This document shows, in pieces, positions 18,108-26,353 of a DNA stretch of 46,555 bases. Each line of letters opens with the position of its first letter. Within the stretch, counting starts at the first letter, position 1. This stretch comes from Pseudomonas huaxiensis (GTDB lineage: Bacteria; Pseudomonadota; Gammaproteobacteria; Pseudomonadales; Pseudomonadaceae), in NCBI RefSeq assembly GCF_003231275.1, contig NZ_QKVL01000042.1, forward strand, positions 1-46,555, in the 5' to 3' direction. Position numbers and translations under genes: made by a program. Below the pieces are notes generated by a model. The model did not search any database and was not told the DNA's origin. It saw nothing but the letters and a program-made list of their open reading frames with translations.

Positions 18108-18138
18108 ACGGCCTGCCGGGAGCAATGCGGCAGGCCGT
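18108..18138 (-). terminator. Hairpin after repeat-protein copy B
   Basis: A perfect 11-base inverted repeat (ACGGCCTGCCG / CGGCAGGCCGT) with a 9-base loop lies 10 bases past the stop of the gene at 18149. No T tract follows on the minus strand, so it may be an inefficient terminator or an mRNA-stabilising hairpin. Confidence 0.45.
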
Positions 18139-18148
18139 GGGCAGACCG

Positions 18149-18568
18149 CTACTTGGAGTGGTCCGTGTCTTGTCCGCCAAAGATATTGGAACGGCTGGTC
18201 GAGCTGCTGCCGTCGCTGTTGGTGGTGTCTTGCCCGCCGAAAATGTTCTCGCGGCTGGTTGAATGGCGCCCGTCGCTGTAATCGGTGTCTTGCCCACCAG
18301 AGATATTCGACCGGCTGGTGGAGCTGGTGCCGTCGCTGTTGCTGGTGTCCTGCCCCCCGAAGATGTTTTCGCGGCTGGTTGAACGGCGCCCATCGCTGTA
18401 TTCGGTGTCTTGCCCGCCAAAGATGTTGGAGCGGCTGGTGGAGCTGGTGCCATCGCTGTACTGACAGTCCTGTCCGCCGAAGATGTTCTCCCGACAGGTG
18501 TCGGCGAACGCCTGGGACAAAGGCGAGGCGAGCAGGACCGCACTCAACAGCACAACCTTGAGTTTCAT
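18149..18568 (-). CDS. Secreted 20-residue-repeat protein, copy B
   Basis: A tandem paralogue of the gene at 17569, of identical length (139 residues), with an identical signal peptide and an identical last nine residues. Its six units follow the consensus more regularly (TSRENIFGGQDT / TSRSNIFGGQDT). Unit 1 again carries the Cys pair in place of Ser and Thr (TCRENIFGGQDC). The ribosome site AAGGAAACACCG and several tens of bases upstream are also shared with copy A, so the duplicated unit of about 580 bases included the 5' region. Function unknown. The export signal points to the periplasm or outside. Position just upstream of the giant surface-protein gene on the same strand makes a link possible but unproven. 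Confidence 0.82.
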   Translation of the reverse strand: MKLKVVLLSAVLLASPLSQAFADTCRENIFGGQDCQYSDGTSSTSRSNIFGGQDTEYSDGRRSTSRENIFGGQDTSNSDGTSSTSRSNISGGQDTDYSDGRHSTSRENIFGGQDTTNSDGSSSTSRSNIFGGQDTDHSK

Positions 18569-18872
18569 CGGTGTTTCCTTACGAGGGGGCTCGTGATTTA
18601 CGGGAGGTTTTCGGGCTCGCGCAGGTCATTGGCGAGGGCGCTGCCGGAGCGGAAGTGGCAGCTTGCTATTACAGACTGGGATGTCGGAAACAAGTTTCTG
18701 CGGGCGGGAGGTTTTTTTGCTGGGGAGATGCGCTAGGCGATGGTCTTGTGATGCCAATGCCGGCCTCATCGCCGGCAAGTCCGGCTCCCACAGGTATTGA
18801 GTCCGGCCTTGAGAGTGCGGCTGGCCCGAACCTTGTGGGAGCTGGCTTGCCAGCGATTTGGCCGACGGCGAT
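18569..18872. other. Intergenic region with REP pair
   Basis: About 300 bases without a convincing gene. The first part (18569–18660) is the 5' region of repeat-protein copy B and resembles 17989–18080 upstream of copy A. The second part holds an inverted REP pair, listed separately. The frames present in this stretch lack ribosome sites and coding character. Confidence 0.5.
18768..18857. repeat. REPIN (type GCCGGCAAGCCGGCTCCCACAGG)
   Basis: Two inverted, slightly diverged REP arms (18768–18794 and 18831–18857) are separated by about 36 bases. The element begins 16 bases beyond the stop codon of the DUF6124-like gene. The same type recurs at 29323–29392 and 41532–41633. Confidence 0.8.
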
Positions 18873-19181
18873 TTATCGGCCGGCATCCCCTCGGCCAACC
18901 ACCTGCTGCACTGACTCCAGCACCGCCTGCGCCGCTTCCAGCATGAATTGGGTGTTCCAGATCAATGGCTCGGCCCGGCAGTCGGCTTCTTCACTGGCGT
19001 GGTAATTGGACTCGGTCGCCGAGCGCAGCAACCTCGACAACTGTTGCAGGCCGTTTTCAACATCGGAAGGGGGGCAGGCGACGATCTGCGGGATCTTCAT
19101 ATCCACAGAGGCATCGGCAGGCGGCGGCTGGGTGGTTTGATGGAGGACAAGAATAGGTGGATCTGGAACGATCTTTTTCAT
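18873..19181 (-). CDS. DUF6124-like small protein
   Basis: A 102-residue cytosolic protein. It opens with a proline-rich segment (MKKIVPDPPILVLHQ), followed by two helical stretches and a C-terminal helix (FMLEAAQAVLESVQQVV). This layout matches the DUF6124 family, small proteins often present in several copies per Pseudomonas genome and of unknown function. It is slightly shorter than typical members and the C-terminus ends close to a REPIN. The ATG at 19181 has only a weak ribosome site (GAGA, about 10 bases upstream). No partner gene is apparent. Confidence 0.65.
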   Translation of the reverse strand: MKKIVPDPPILVLHQTTQPPPADASVDMKIPQIVACPPSDVENGLQQLSRLLRSATESNYHASEEADCRAEPLIWNTQFMLEAAQAVLESVQQVVGRGDAGR

Positions 19182-19583
19182 TGGATATATCTCGCAGTGG
19201 CGCTACCACGAGTTGCTGTCAAACAAACAGGTGGCAGCTATACGCGGGTTGACAGACCGGAGCGAGACAACCCGGCGCGCACGAATGCGCCCCGCGTACA
19301 GCCGCCATAACACGGTGCTCAGACGTAATACGCCTTGCAGGTGAAATTGCCACTGAAGGATGTTCGCTGTCGGTCTGTCAAAACCGGTCGTTGGGAGTCA
19401 ACGACGGGGCAAGACTAGGCAGTGATCCCCCAGCACGCAATGGCAGATAAGGCGCGGGAGTATGCTTGGGAAATCACCTACGAGAAAGTCGGAAATTGCG
19501 CTCTTAACGCTGCGTCATGCATCACTGTTCGAAGGAAAAAGCCGTTGCCGCCGGGGCATTGGTTTTCGCCACCTGAATGCTCG
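19182..19583. other. Intergenic region between DUF6124-like and DMT exporter genes
   Basis: About 400 bases with no credible coding sequence. It contains a small perfect inverted repeat (GTCGTTG / CAACGAC, 19387–19405, five-base loop) and must hold the promoter for the DUF6124-like gene. I could not assign any other element. Confidence 0.4.
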
Positions 19584-20468
19584 TCAGCCTCGCTGCCTCC
19601 CAGCCAACGCCAATCCGACACCCCCCAACACCACCACCGACGCCCCCACCAACCGCAACGAAACCGGCTCACTCAACACCATCACCCCGCCCAGCGCAGC
19701 AATCACCGGCACGCTCAACTGCAGGGTCGCCGCCTGTTGCGCGCTGATCTGTTTGAGGACGCCGTACCACACCGCGTAGCCAGCGCCCGAGGCGAGGATG
19801 CCGGAGCCGAGGGCATACAACAGGCCGGCGGAGCCGATCCGCAGATGCCCGGCTAACACCGCCGCCAGCGCCGGCACCAGCAGCAGTGGCAGGGCGCGGG
19901 TGAAGTTACCGGCGGTGTCCCTCACCGGGTGGGTCGAGCCCTTGCCAATCAGCGAGTAGGCGCCCCACGCCATGCCCGATACCACCATGGTCAGTGCGCT
20001 GACCGGCGCAGGGGCATTGGCGCCGGGCAGGAGCAGGGCAGTCAGCCCGGCAAAGGCGATGAGCATGCCCAGCAGCACCCGCGGGGCGACACCGTCACCC
20101 CGCAGCCAGGAGACCGCGAACATGGTGATCTGCACCGCGCCGAACAGGATCAGCGCCCCAACGCCAGCGCCGAGTTGCACGTAGGCAATGGAAAACAGCC
20201 AGGCATAGAGAAACAGCGCCAGCGCACCTTTCCAGCTACCGCCCAGTGGCGTGCCGGGGTGGCGCAGCCTGACCAGCAGCAACAGGAAGGCCGCACCGCT
20301 GAGCAGGCGCACGGCGGTGAAGCTGTGCGGGTCGATGGCGTCGTTGACCAGGGCCAGGCGGCAGAAGATCGAATTGGCGGCGAAGGCCAGCAGGGCGAAA
20401 GCCGCAGGGCCGATCCAGTGGGTGGAGGCGGGGAGGGCTACAGCGTCCGTCGTCTTGTTGTTATTCAT
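19584..20468 (-). CDS. DMT superfamily (EamA-type) transporter
   Basis: The start at ATG 20468 gives a 294-residue product; in-frame ATGs at 20492 and 20501 are also possible and no ribosome site is strong. It has about ten hydrophobic segments in two EamA-like halves (first from AAFALLAFAANSIF, second from ALTMVVSGMAWGAYSLIGKG), ending at VVVLGGVGLALAG. Families of this type export amino acids, metabolites or drugs across the inner membrane; the substrate cannot be told from sequence. It is transcribed away from the GNAT gene at 20736. Confidence 0.8.
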   Translation of the reverse strand: MNNNKTTDAVALPASTHWIGPAAFALLAFAANSIFCRLALVNDAIDPHSFTAVRLLSGAAFLLLLVRLRHPGTPLGGSWKGALALFLYAWLFSIAYVQLGAGVGALILFGAVQITMFAVSWLRGDGVAPRVLLGMLIAFAGLTALLLPGANAPAPVSALTMVVSGMAWGAYSLIGKGSTHPVRDTAGNFTRALPLLLVPALAAVLAGHLRIGSAGLLYALGSGILASGAGYAVWYGVLKQISAQQAATLQLSVPVIAALGGVMVLSEPVSLRLVGASVVVLGGVGLALAGRQRG

Positions 20469-20735
20469 CTGAACGGGTCGGTCCTGTTGCATTGAATGCA
20501 TCGAATGCCTGTTTGTCAGGCGCTTCGTGCAATTGATAGCGGACATTCGCGACGCTTACAAAGAAGTTTTTCGTCGTCGGCCACAGCACTTTCCTGCCGA
20601 TAGTGCTTTGGTCGCAGGAGTGCGGGAGCGGCGCCAGCGCCGGCAAATCTGTATGGCAGGCGGGTCGCTGATCTGTGTCTAACGCCCCAGGGCAAGCTGC
20701 GCGAGAATCGGTAACTCCGACCAAGGTACGACGCG

Positions 20736-21224
20736 ATGAACGACATTCCCGGTGATCTCGATTTCTCTGGTTTCACGGTGCGCCGGCTTGAACCGGGTGA
20801 TCGCGAGATGGTTTGCCGTCATCGCGAAGCGATGTTTCTCGAGGCCGGCGGCGATGCGCAGAACCTGCGGCGGATGACGGAGCACTTTCGGCCCTGGCTG
20901 GAACCACGCCTGGCGGACGGGCGCTATTACGGGTTCGTGGTGCTGGACGGCGGTGAGCCGGCGGCGGCGATCGGGTTGATGAGCATCGATTGGCCGCCGC
21001 ATCCGGCGCACCCGACTGTCGATCAGCGCGGGTATGTGCTCAATGTCTACGTCGAGCCGGAGTATCGGCGCCGTGGGCTGGCGTCGAAGTTGATGCGGCT
21101 GGGAGAGGCGGAGTTCGCGCAGCGCGGGCTGGGGTTTGCGATTTTGCATGCCACCGAGGCGGGGCGGCCGCTGTATCAGGCGCTGGGCTGGGCGGGGACT
21201 GCGGAGATGGCGAAGGGGTTGTGA
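20736..21224 (+). CDS. GNAT family N-acetyltransferase
   Basis: A 162-residue protein with the GNAT fold signature. The acetyl-CoA-binding motif A is VEPEYRRRGLASKLM (about residues 106–120, R-R-x-G-x-A core) after a beta strand GYVLNVYV. The C-terminal ATEAGRPLYQALGW is the usual motif B end. AAGGT precedes the ATG. The acceptor substrate is unknown; neighbours give no hint. Confidence 0.85.
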   Translation: MNDIPGDLDFSGFTVRRLEPGDREMVCRHREAMFLEAGGDAQNLRRMTEHFRPWLEPRLADGRYYGFVVLDGGEPAAAIGLMSIDWPPHPAHPTVDQRGYVLNVYVEPEYRRRGLASKLMRLGEAEFAQRGLGFAILHATEAGRPLYQALGWAGTAEMAKGL

Positions 21225-21263
21225 TGAGGGCCGCGTGGCGGCCCTTCGCATGCTATGCGTTGC

Positions 21264-21548
21264 TCAATCCGACTCGGCGAATTTCTTCGGGTCGACCGGC
21301 GTTGGTACGAATTCCTGGCCCTGGCCGGAAACCCGCCACCTGACATTGGCGATGCCGTAGCGCTCGGCCATGGGCCGGCTGACTTTCTTGATCTTCTGCT
21401 GACCAAAACGCGGGATCACACCCACCCCGGCATCGCAGCTCGCCCAGTGCCAGGCCTCGACGTTGTCCATGTGCTCAAGGCGGATGATGAATGAGCGCTG
21501 CTGTCCCTGAAGCTCGTAGTCGATGACGTACAGTTGCGGTCCTGCCAT
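21264..21548 (-). CDS. DUF6555-like small protein
   Basis: Start at ATG 21548 because GGAGGGG lies eight bases upstream; a longer frame from 21563 is less likely. The 94-residue product contains LYVIDYELQGQQRSFIIRL, then EAWHWASCDAGVGVIPRFG and a QKIKKVSRPMAERYGI segment. I associate it with the Pseudomonas DUF6555 family, of unknown function. There are no membrane segments and no signal peptide. Confidence 0.7.
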   Translation of the reverse strand: MAGPQLYVIDYELQGQQRSFIIRLEHMDNVEAWHWASCDAGVGVIPRFGQQKIKKVSRPMAERYGIANVRWRVSGQGQEFVPTPVDPKKFAESD

Positions 21549-21629
21549 TGAAATCCCCTCCATTGTCTCTGCCCGTGAGCCAGGGACTCACGGGGCATTT
21601 CAAGTTCGAATCCCTGCGAAGCGAACGCT

Positions 21630-22103
21630 CTAGGCCGAGGCCTGGCTGCGGAAGGCTTTTTTGTACTCTGCCTTCATTGCTTCCATCTGCGCACCCAGCT
21701 CATCCAGCTTCGCCTTGCCCAGCAGCTTGCGGGCCTGCGGGAACATCTCTTTTTCCTCTTCCTCGATATGGTGTTCGAGCAGTTCCTTGACGACCTTCAC
21801 CCGCCCGGAAAACTCCAGCGTGCCCGGGTCGGTCTGCTTCAGGTCGGGCAGCACCAGGGAGTCCACGGTGCGGTGTTCTTCCTTGGCTTCGTAGTACATG
21901 ACGTCTTGTTCCTTGCCGCCCTCGGACTTGAACGCCGGGTAGAGGATTTCTTCTTCGAGCTGAGTGTGCAGGGTGATTTCCCGCTCCAGTTTGGCCAGCA
22001 GCTCGGTGCGCTTCTTGACGCCGCGCTCAGTGGATTCGCTCAGTTCGGTCAGCAGGGCCTTGACCCGTTGGTGATCGCCTTCCAGCAAGTCGATGGCATT
22101 CAT
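21630..22103 (-). CDS. Hemerythrin-like HHE domain protein
   Basis: Start at ATG 22103 with GGAG eight bases upstream; the longer frame from 22130 lacks a ribosome site. The 157-residue product is a four-helix hemerythrin-type domain. Candidate iron ligands are in LLEGDHQRV, HTQLEEEILYPAF, EEHRTV and LEHHIEEEEKEMFP, the usual H…HxxxE…H…HxxxE order. A Lys-rich tail (KAKLDELGAQMEAMKAEYKKAF) follows. Relatives bind O2, NO or iron and respond to oxidative or nitrosative stress; a specific role is not evident here. Confidence 0.85.
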   Translation of the reverse strand: MNAIDLLEGDHQRVKALLTELSESTERGVKKRTELLAKLEREITLHTQLEEEILYPAFKSEGGKEQDVMYYEAKEEHRTVDSLVLPDLKQTDPGTLEFSGRVKVVKELLEHHIEEEEKEMFPQARKLLGKAKLDELGAQMEAMKAEYKKAFRSQASA

Positions 22104-22312
22104 GTTTTTCTCCAGGCATAAGACTGGCACCGGCGAGGGTGGCGTCGGTGCTGGGTTATCCTTGGGGGTGTTGCGAAAGCCGTGCCGCTTTCGGCTGCGA
22201 ACTTATCTATTGAAAATCATGGGGTTACAGATAGATGGCGAAATGCCGCGTCTGCAATTTGCATGACTGACCGCCAGGCCACCGTGCAAAGTGCAGCGCG
22301 CGACCCGCTCGA

Positions 22313-22705
22313 TCAGACGGTCAGGGCGGGGAGCTGGCGGCTCATCAACGCGGAGGCGGTTGGCGTTAGCAGGGTGGCGGTGAGGGCATCGCGCCGGACC
22401 CACTTGCAGGCGACGATTTCGTTGTCGGCCACCGCGTCGGCGTAGTCGCCGAGCTGGGCGGTGAAGATGTGATGGAGGACGCCGTCGACTTCCAGGGTGC
22501 AAAGCTGCAACAGGCCCAGGCTGCGGATAGAGGTTTCCTCTTTCAACTCGCGGGCGGCGGCGTCGATGGGGTGTTCGCCGGACTCGATCGTGCCCCCGGG
22601 AAAATTCCACTTGCCGCCTTTTTTCCGCACCAGCAGCACCCTGCCGCTGCGCAGGCAAATGATGGTGGCTCTGGCCTTGAGGCTTCTGCGGTTTTTCCCT
22701 GGCAT
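22313..22705 (-). CDS. NUDIX hydrolase
   Basis: Start at ATG 22705. An upstream in-frame GTG at 22750 exists, but the extra residues look unlike the family. The 130-residue protein has a Nudix box GGTIESGEHPIDAAARELKEET, matching G-x5-E-x7-R-E-U-x-E-E, with Ser in place of the usual final Gly. The metal-binding RELKEE core is intact, so it should be catalytically competent on a nucleoside-diphosphate-linked substrate, whose identity is unknown. It is divergent from the LysR gene. Confidence 0.82.
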   Translation of the reverse strand: MPGKNRRSLKARATIICLRSGRVLLVRKKGGKWNFPGGTIESGEHPIDAAARELKEETSIRSLGLLQLCTLEVDGVLHHIFTAQLGDYADAVADNEIVACKWVRRDALTATLLTPTASALMSRQLPALTV

Positions 22706-22936
22706 TGGCGTGTCCCGTTTGGCGATTTTCCGGGACGGGATGTCACTCACACGTCAAGCACCACCCGTCTTCTGTCGAGACTTTCATTGAGCATAGCGAG
22801 TTCAAATCAATCGTCACGATTCTGAGCGACGTATCGCATGCCAATTCGCGACAGCCGGTAGGACAAAGACGCGCAGCGCAGACGCATCGCCAGTGGATTG
22901 CTAACCTGTAGCGACTTTTCCCACGGACCTTTTCCC

Positions 22937-23821
22937 ATGTCATTGCGTGCCCTGCGAACCCTGGTTGCCATCGCCCAGCACGGCTCGTTCGCCCGCGCCG
23001 CCGACGCGGTGCACCTCACGCAATCGGCGGTAAGCCTGCATATCCGTGGGTTGGAGGAAGAGTTCAATGCGCCGCTGTTCGACCGCTCGCGGCGCTTGCC
23101 GGTGCTGACCGAGGCCGGGCACCTGGCCCTGGAGCGGGCGCGGGAAATCCTCGCGCTGTACGACAGCATCGCCGCCGAACTCGGCGAAGACGGCGAGTTG
23201 CGCGGGCGCCTGCGGGTGGGGGCGATTCACACCACGCTGGCCGGGCTCTTGCCCAAGGCCCTGGCCGCGCTCGGCGCCGAGCACCCGCACCTGCGGGTCA
23301 ACGTCGCCTCGGGCATGTCCGCCGAACTGGCGACGAGGGTCGAGGCAGGTGAGCTGGACGCGGCGGTCACCACCGAGCCGGTCAAGCCGCACCCTTATGG
23401 CTTGGTCAGCACGCCGTTGTACGAGGAAGGGTTCTGGATCATTGCGCCGCTGGCGTTGGCGCAGGTCGAGCCGCGGCGTTTGCTGCAAGAGCAGCCCTTC
23501 ATTCGTTTCGACCGCCGGGCCTGGGCCGGACGCACCATCGAGCGGGAGTTGCGCCGCTTGCGCCTGCGGGTGCGGACCACCATGGAGCTGGACAGCCAGG
23601 AGGCGATTATCCAGATGGTCGCCAGCGGGCTGGGGGTGTCCATCGTGCCGTCGTCCCGTCGCAACCTGGAACGTCTTGGCCTGCTGGCCCTGATGCCGTT
23701 CGGTGATCCGCAACGGACCCGCCAGGTGGTGTTGATCGAGCGCGAAGACCGGCCGAGGGGCCGGTTGGCGGCGGCTCTGGCCCAGGCCGTGCGCCGACAG
23801 GCTGCGCTGACCGATGAGTAA
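22937..23821 (+). CDS. LysR family transcriptional regulator
   Basis: Start at ATG 22937. The 294-residue product has the LysR helix-turn-helix (about 1–60: LRALRTLVAIAQHGSFARAA … TQSAVSLHIRGLEE) and a substrate-binding domain from about 85 (LRGRLRVGAIHTTLAGLLP) to the end. It is codirectional with the AEC transporter, which starts 90 bases later, and divergent from the NUDIX gene. The likely target is the adjacent transporter (inference from position). The ligand is unknown. Confidence 0.88.
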   Translation: MSLRALRTLVAIAQHGSFARAADAVHLTQSAVSLHIRGLEEEFNAPLFDRSRRLPVLTEAGHLALERAREILALYDSIAAELGEDGELRGRLRVGAIHTTLAGLLPKALAALGAEHPHLRVNVASGMSAELATRVEAGELDAAVTTEPVKPHPYGLVSTPLYEEGFWIIAPLALAQVEPRRLLQEQPFIRFDRRAWAGRTIERELRRLRLRVRTTMELDSQEAIIQMVASGLGVSIVPSSRRNLERLGLLALMPFGDPQRTRQVVLIEREDRPRGRLAAALAQAVRRQAALTDE

Positions 23822-23911
23822 AACTTGAGGATGGCTCAAGAATTCATCGTTTTTAATCAAGCATCCGGGTCTTTATCGTAGCGCTTATCCCTTGGTGCCC
23901 CGGAGTGCGCG

Positions 23912-24838
23912 ATGACCCTTTCCCTGCTGTTGGCGCTGTTGCCCATCGCGTTGTTGATCGCCCTGGGTGCATGGCTGCGCCATAGCCAGTTTCTCGCCGA
24001 CGGCTTCTGGCCCCAGGCCGAGCGCCTGGGTTACTACGTGCTTCTGCCGGCGCTGTTTCTTCACGGCCTGTCCACGGCCAGGCTCGATGGCGTGCCGGTG
24101 CAAGGCATGGTGCTGGCGCTGGTGTCGTCCACGGTGTTGGTCGCGGCGTTGCTGGTGGCGTTGCGGCGTTGTTTCAGTGTCGATGACGCGGCGTTCACCT
24201 CGGTGTTCCAGGGCGGCGTGCGGTTCAACAATTACGTTGGCGTTTCGGCGGCGGCGGGCTTGTTCGGGGCGCAGGGCATCGCCCTGGCGGCGGTGGCCAA
24301 CGCCGCCATCGTGCCGACCGTGAATATCCTCTGCGTGCTGGTGTTCGCCCGTTACGGCACGGCGGGTCGGCTGTCGTTGGGCGGGGTGGTGAAGCAACTG
24401 GCGTTGAACCCGCTGTTGATGGCCTGCGCCGGCGGCATCTTGCTGCATGTCACCGGGTTGGGCTTGCCGCTGGCGATCGAGCCGTTGCTGAAGACGCTGG
24501 GCCAGGCATCGCTGCCGCTGGGTCTGCTCTGCGTGGGTGCGGCGCTGGACCTGCGCGCGGTGCGCAGTTGGCTGCGTCCGGTGGGGATGTCGTCGGTGGC
24601 GAAATTCATGGTCATGCCGCTCATTACCCTCGCGGCCTGCCACCTGTTCGGCCTCAAGGGTGAGGCGGCGGTGGCCGCGCTGCTGTTCCAGGCGCTGCCG
24701 ACCGCTTCGTCCTCCTACATCATGGCCCGGCAACTGGGCGGCGATGCGCCGTTGATGGCGGGGATTATTGCCGGGCAGACGTTGCTGGCTGCGCTGGCGT
24801 TGCCGTTGGCAGTGAGTGTGTTGTTGCCGTGGATTTGA
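23912..24838 (+). CDS. AEC (auxin efflux carrier) family transporter
   Basis: A 308-residue inner-membrane protein with about ten hydrophobic segments in two inverted five-helix halves, starting MTLSLLLALLPIALLIALGAWLR. Typical AEC features are RFNNYVGVSAAAGLFG in the first half and LPTASSSYIMARQLGGD near the end. GGAG precedes the ATG. Members carry small organic anions such as malate or malonate; the substrate here is unknown. It is probably controlled by the LysR gene just upstream. Confidence 0.86.
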   Translation: MTLSLLLALLPIALLIALGAWLRHSQFLADGFWPQAERLGYYVLLPALFLHGLSTARLDGVPVQGMVLALVSSTVLVAALLVALRRCFSVDDAAFTSVFQGGVRFNNYVGVSAAAGLFGAQGIALAAVANAAIVPTVNILCVLVFARYGTAGRLSLGGVVKQLALNPLLMACAGGILLHVTGLGLPLAIEPLLKTLGQASLPLGLLCVGAALDLRAVRSWLRPVGMSSVAKFMVMPLITLAACHLFGLKGEAAVAALLFQALPTASSSYIMARQLGGDAPLMAGIIAGQTLLAALALPLAVSVLLPWI

Positions 24839-24977
24839 TTCGCCGGGTGCATGGCCTGTAACTCGTTCCGACGGGGTGATAGGCTCTTGCGCCGTGATTA
24901 CTGGCATGGCGTTCATTTTCAGGCGTTGTCGCAGACTGCAGAAGAAACGGCGGCGCCCGGTTCAGGAGAAAAGTGCA

Positions 24978-25505
24978 ATGGACTTTGTGAAAACCGTTAC
25001 GACGGCTGTGTTGTTTGCTGCGATGCCTGTTTGGGCAACTGATCTGACGGTGCCGCAGTCGAATGCGATCAGGGCCGCAGCAAGTTATCTGGAAAGTCAG
25101 CCTTTTTCGAAGAAAAGACTCATCGACCAACTTTCTTCGCCGCAAGGAGCGGATTACGATGTGGCCGATGCATCTTTCGCTGTGAACAGCCTGAAGGTTG
25201 ACTGGTATAAACAGGCGGTGCTTGCGGCAAAGAGTTATCTCGAAAGCCAGGGGTTCTCTCGATATAGGCTGATTGACCAAATGTCCTCGCCCGCCGGAAG
25301 TGGTTTTGAGCTGGCCGACGCCAAGGCAGCAGTCGATAGCTTGAACGTAGACTGGAACCAACAGGCAGTGAGGTCCGCGAAGAGCTACATGGAATCGCAG
25401 GCTTTCTCTTGCAAAGGGCTTATCCGGCAACTTTCCTCCAGTGCTGGGAGCGGCTACACCGAGAGTCAGGCAACATTCGGGGCGAAACAGGCGGGTGCTT
25501 GCTGA
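24978..25505 (+). CDS. Secreted Ltp-repeat protein (possible superinfection exclusion)
   Basis: Start at ATG 24978 with AGGAGAAAAG upstream. A 175-residue protein with a signal peptide (about 1–20, cleaving after PVWA) and three tandem repeats of about 48 residues of the Ltp (host cell surface-exposed lipoprotein) type: SYLESQxFSxxRLIDQxSSPxGxxxxxADAxxAVxSLxVDW. Repeat 3 is degenerate, lacks the DSLxVDW end, and carries the only two Cys. Unlike the founding Ltp of a Streptococcus phage, no lipobox is visible, so the product should be periplasmic or released. Family knowledge: Ltp blocks phage DNA injection. The gene is visibly more A+T-rich than its neighbours and sits beside a Septu-like pair, which supports a horizontally gained defence role (inference). 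Confidence 0.8.
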   Translation: MDFVKTVTTAVLFAAMPVWATDLTVPQSNAIRAAASYLESQPFSKKRLIDQLSSPQGADYDVADASFAVNSLKVDWYKQAVLAAKSYLESQGFSRYRLIDQMSSPAGSGFELADAKAAVDSLNVDWNQQAVRSAKSYMESQAFSCKGLIRQLSSSAGSGYTESQATFGAKQAGAC

Positions 25506-25530
25506 CGGCCGATATCGCTGAATAAACGAA

Positions 25531-25558
25531 GGTTCTGTAATCGACCGGTTACAGAGCC
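25531..25558 (+). terminator. Hairpin after the Ltp-repeat gene
   Basis: GGTTCTGTAA and TTACAGAGCC form a 10-base stem with one G·U pair around an eight-base loop, 26 bases past the stop codon. There is no T tract, so terminator activity is uncertain. Confidence 0.4.
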
Positions 25559-25660
25559 GTAGCGCGTGATGATGCCGTCGTCCTTGCGGTTGGTGCCTAA
25601 GGGCGGCACGACTGCTTGGATAGCTGACGTGGTCGGATCAGAGCAGAGGGCATCCGACGC

Positions 25661-26353
25661 TCAAGAGGTTTGCAGAAAATGCCTGATGGTTGAGGCGTAA
25701 GGATCCCACCGGGTCGCTTCGATTTCGCCTCTCAAATAGTCATTGCGTTCCTCTTCCTCCCAGGAAGCGAGCTCTTCAAGGTCTTGATCCTTGAACTTCC
25801 GGTAACTTTTAAGAGCGTTTGCGCGAGCGCCGGCGAGAGCACGATCGTCCAGGCCGAATACACGGACGGTTTCCTTCGCCATCACAAGCGCCTGCCCCTT
25901 GAGCCGGGTTTTTACCCGTACTTCCCCGGTCGAATGAAAGTACAAATAGTCATCGACGTCATGTTCGTCAGGCTTGATCAGGTGGTCGGGGTTGTAAGGC
26001 GGCGCAAACTTGCGATCCTTGAAGTGGCCACAGTGATCATTGGCACCGCATGCCAGAAACAGGTTGTTCCATTCGAAGGTCAGTTGCGGATACCCGAGGG
26101 CTCGGTTCTTTCTTCGGAAATGCTCGATATGCCCTTCATGGTAAATGGCACTCTCACAGTAAGCGCAGCGCACACCCTGTTCGTGGGCAACCTCTGCGCG
26201 TAACCCCGGATCACTCTGCAATTGAACCAGCGTTTGGCGTAGTTCCCGTTTGCAGTGGCCTCCAAATTCCTCCCAGGTGTGTACCCGATAGTCATAGGTG
26301 GCGAGACACGTAGGGGCTCGGATGGCGGTTCGATCAAGCGTGAGCATATTCAC
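25661..26353 (-). CDS. ptuB: PtuB-like HNH endonuclease (Septu-type)
   Basis: The frame starts at GTG 26353, directly after the TGA of the ATPase gene and with AAGGA at good spacing; ATG 26347 is the alternative. The 230-residue protein has a zinc-finger HNH nuclease core: CAYC at 63–66, HIEHFRRKN at 75–83, WNNLFLAC at 95–102 and C108. This is the TIGR02646-type HNH arrangement seen in PtuB of Septu defence systems. The catalytic His and Asn positions look intact. It is the downstream partner of the AAA ATPase at 26354, with which it should form a complex that degrades nucleic acid on phage infection (family knowledge). Assignment to Septu rather than another ATPase–HNH pair is moderately sure. 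Confidence 0.75.
   Translation of the reverse strand: MNMLTLDRTAIRAPTCLATYDYRVHTWEEFGGHCKRELRQTLVQLQSDPGLRAEVAHEQGVRCAYCESAIYHEGHIEHFRRKNRALGYPQLTFEWNNLFLACGANDHCGHFKDRKFAPPYNPDHLIKPDEHDVDDYLYFHSTGEVRVKTRLKGQALVMAKETVRVFGLDDRALAGARANALKSYRKFKDQDLEELASWEEEERNDYLRGEIEATRWDPYASTIRHFLQTS

Noticed and set aside
17569..18568. Regular 60-base direct repeats considered as a CRISPR array
   Set aside because: The repeats are contiguous, without unique spacers, keep the reading frame, and encode a secreted repeat protein. No cas genes are near.
18571..19005. Plus-strand frame of 144 codons between repeat-protein copy B and the DUF6124-like gene
   Set aside because: It runs through the REP pair and antisense to the DUF6124-like gene; no coding features.
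19422..19856. Plus-strand frame of 144 codons
   Set aside because: Mostly antisense to the 3' end of the DMT transporter gene, composition Pro/His/Arg-rich, no ribosome site or family features.
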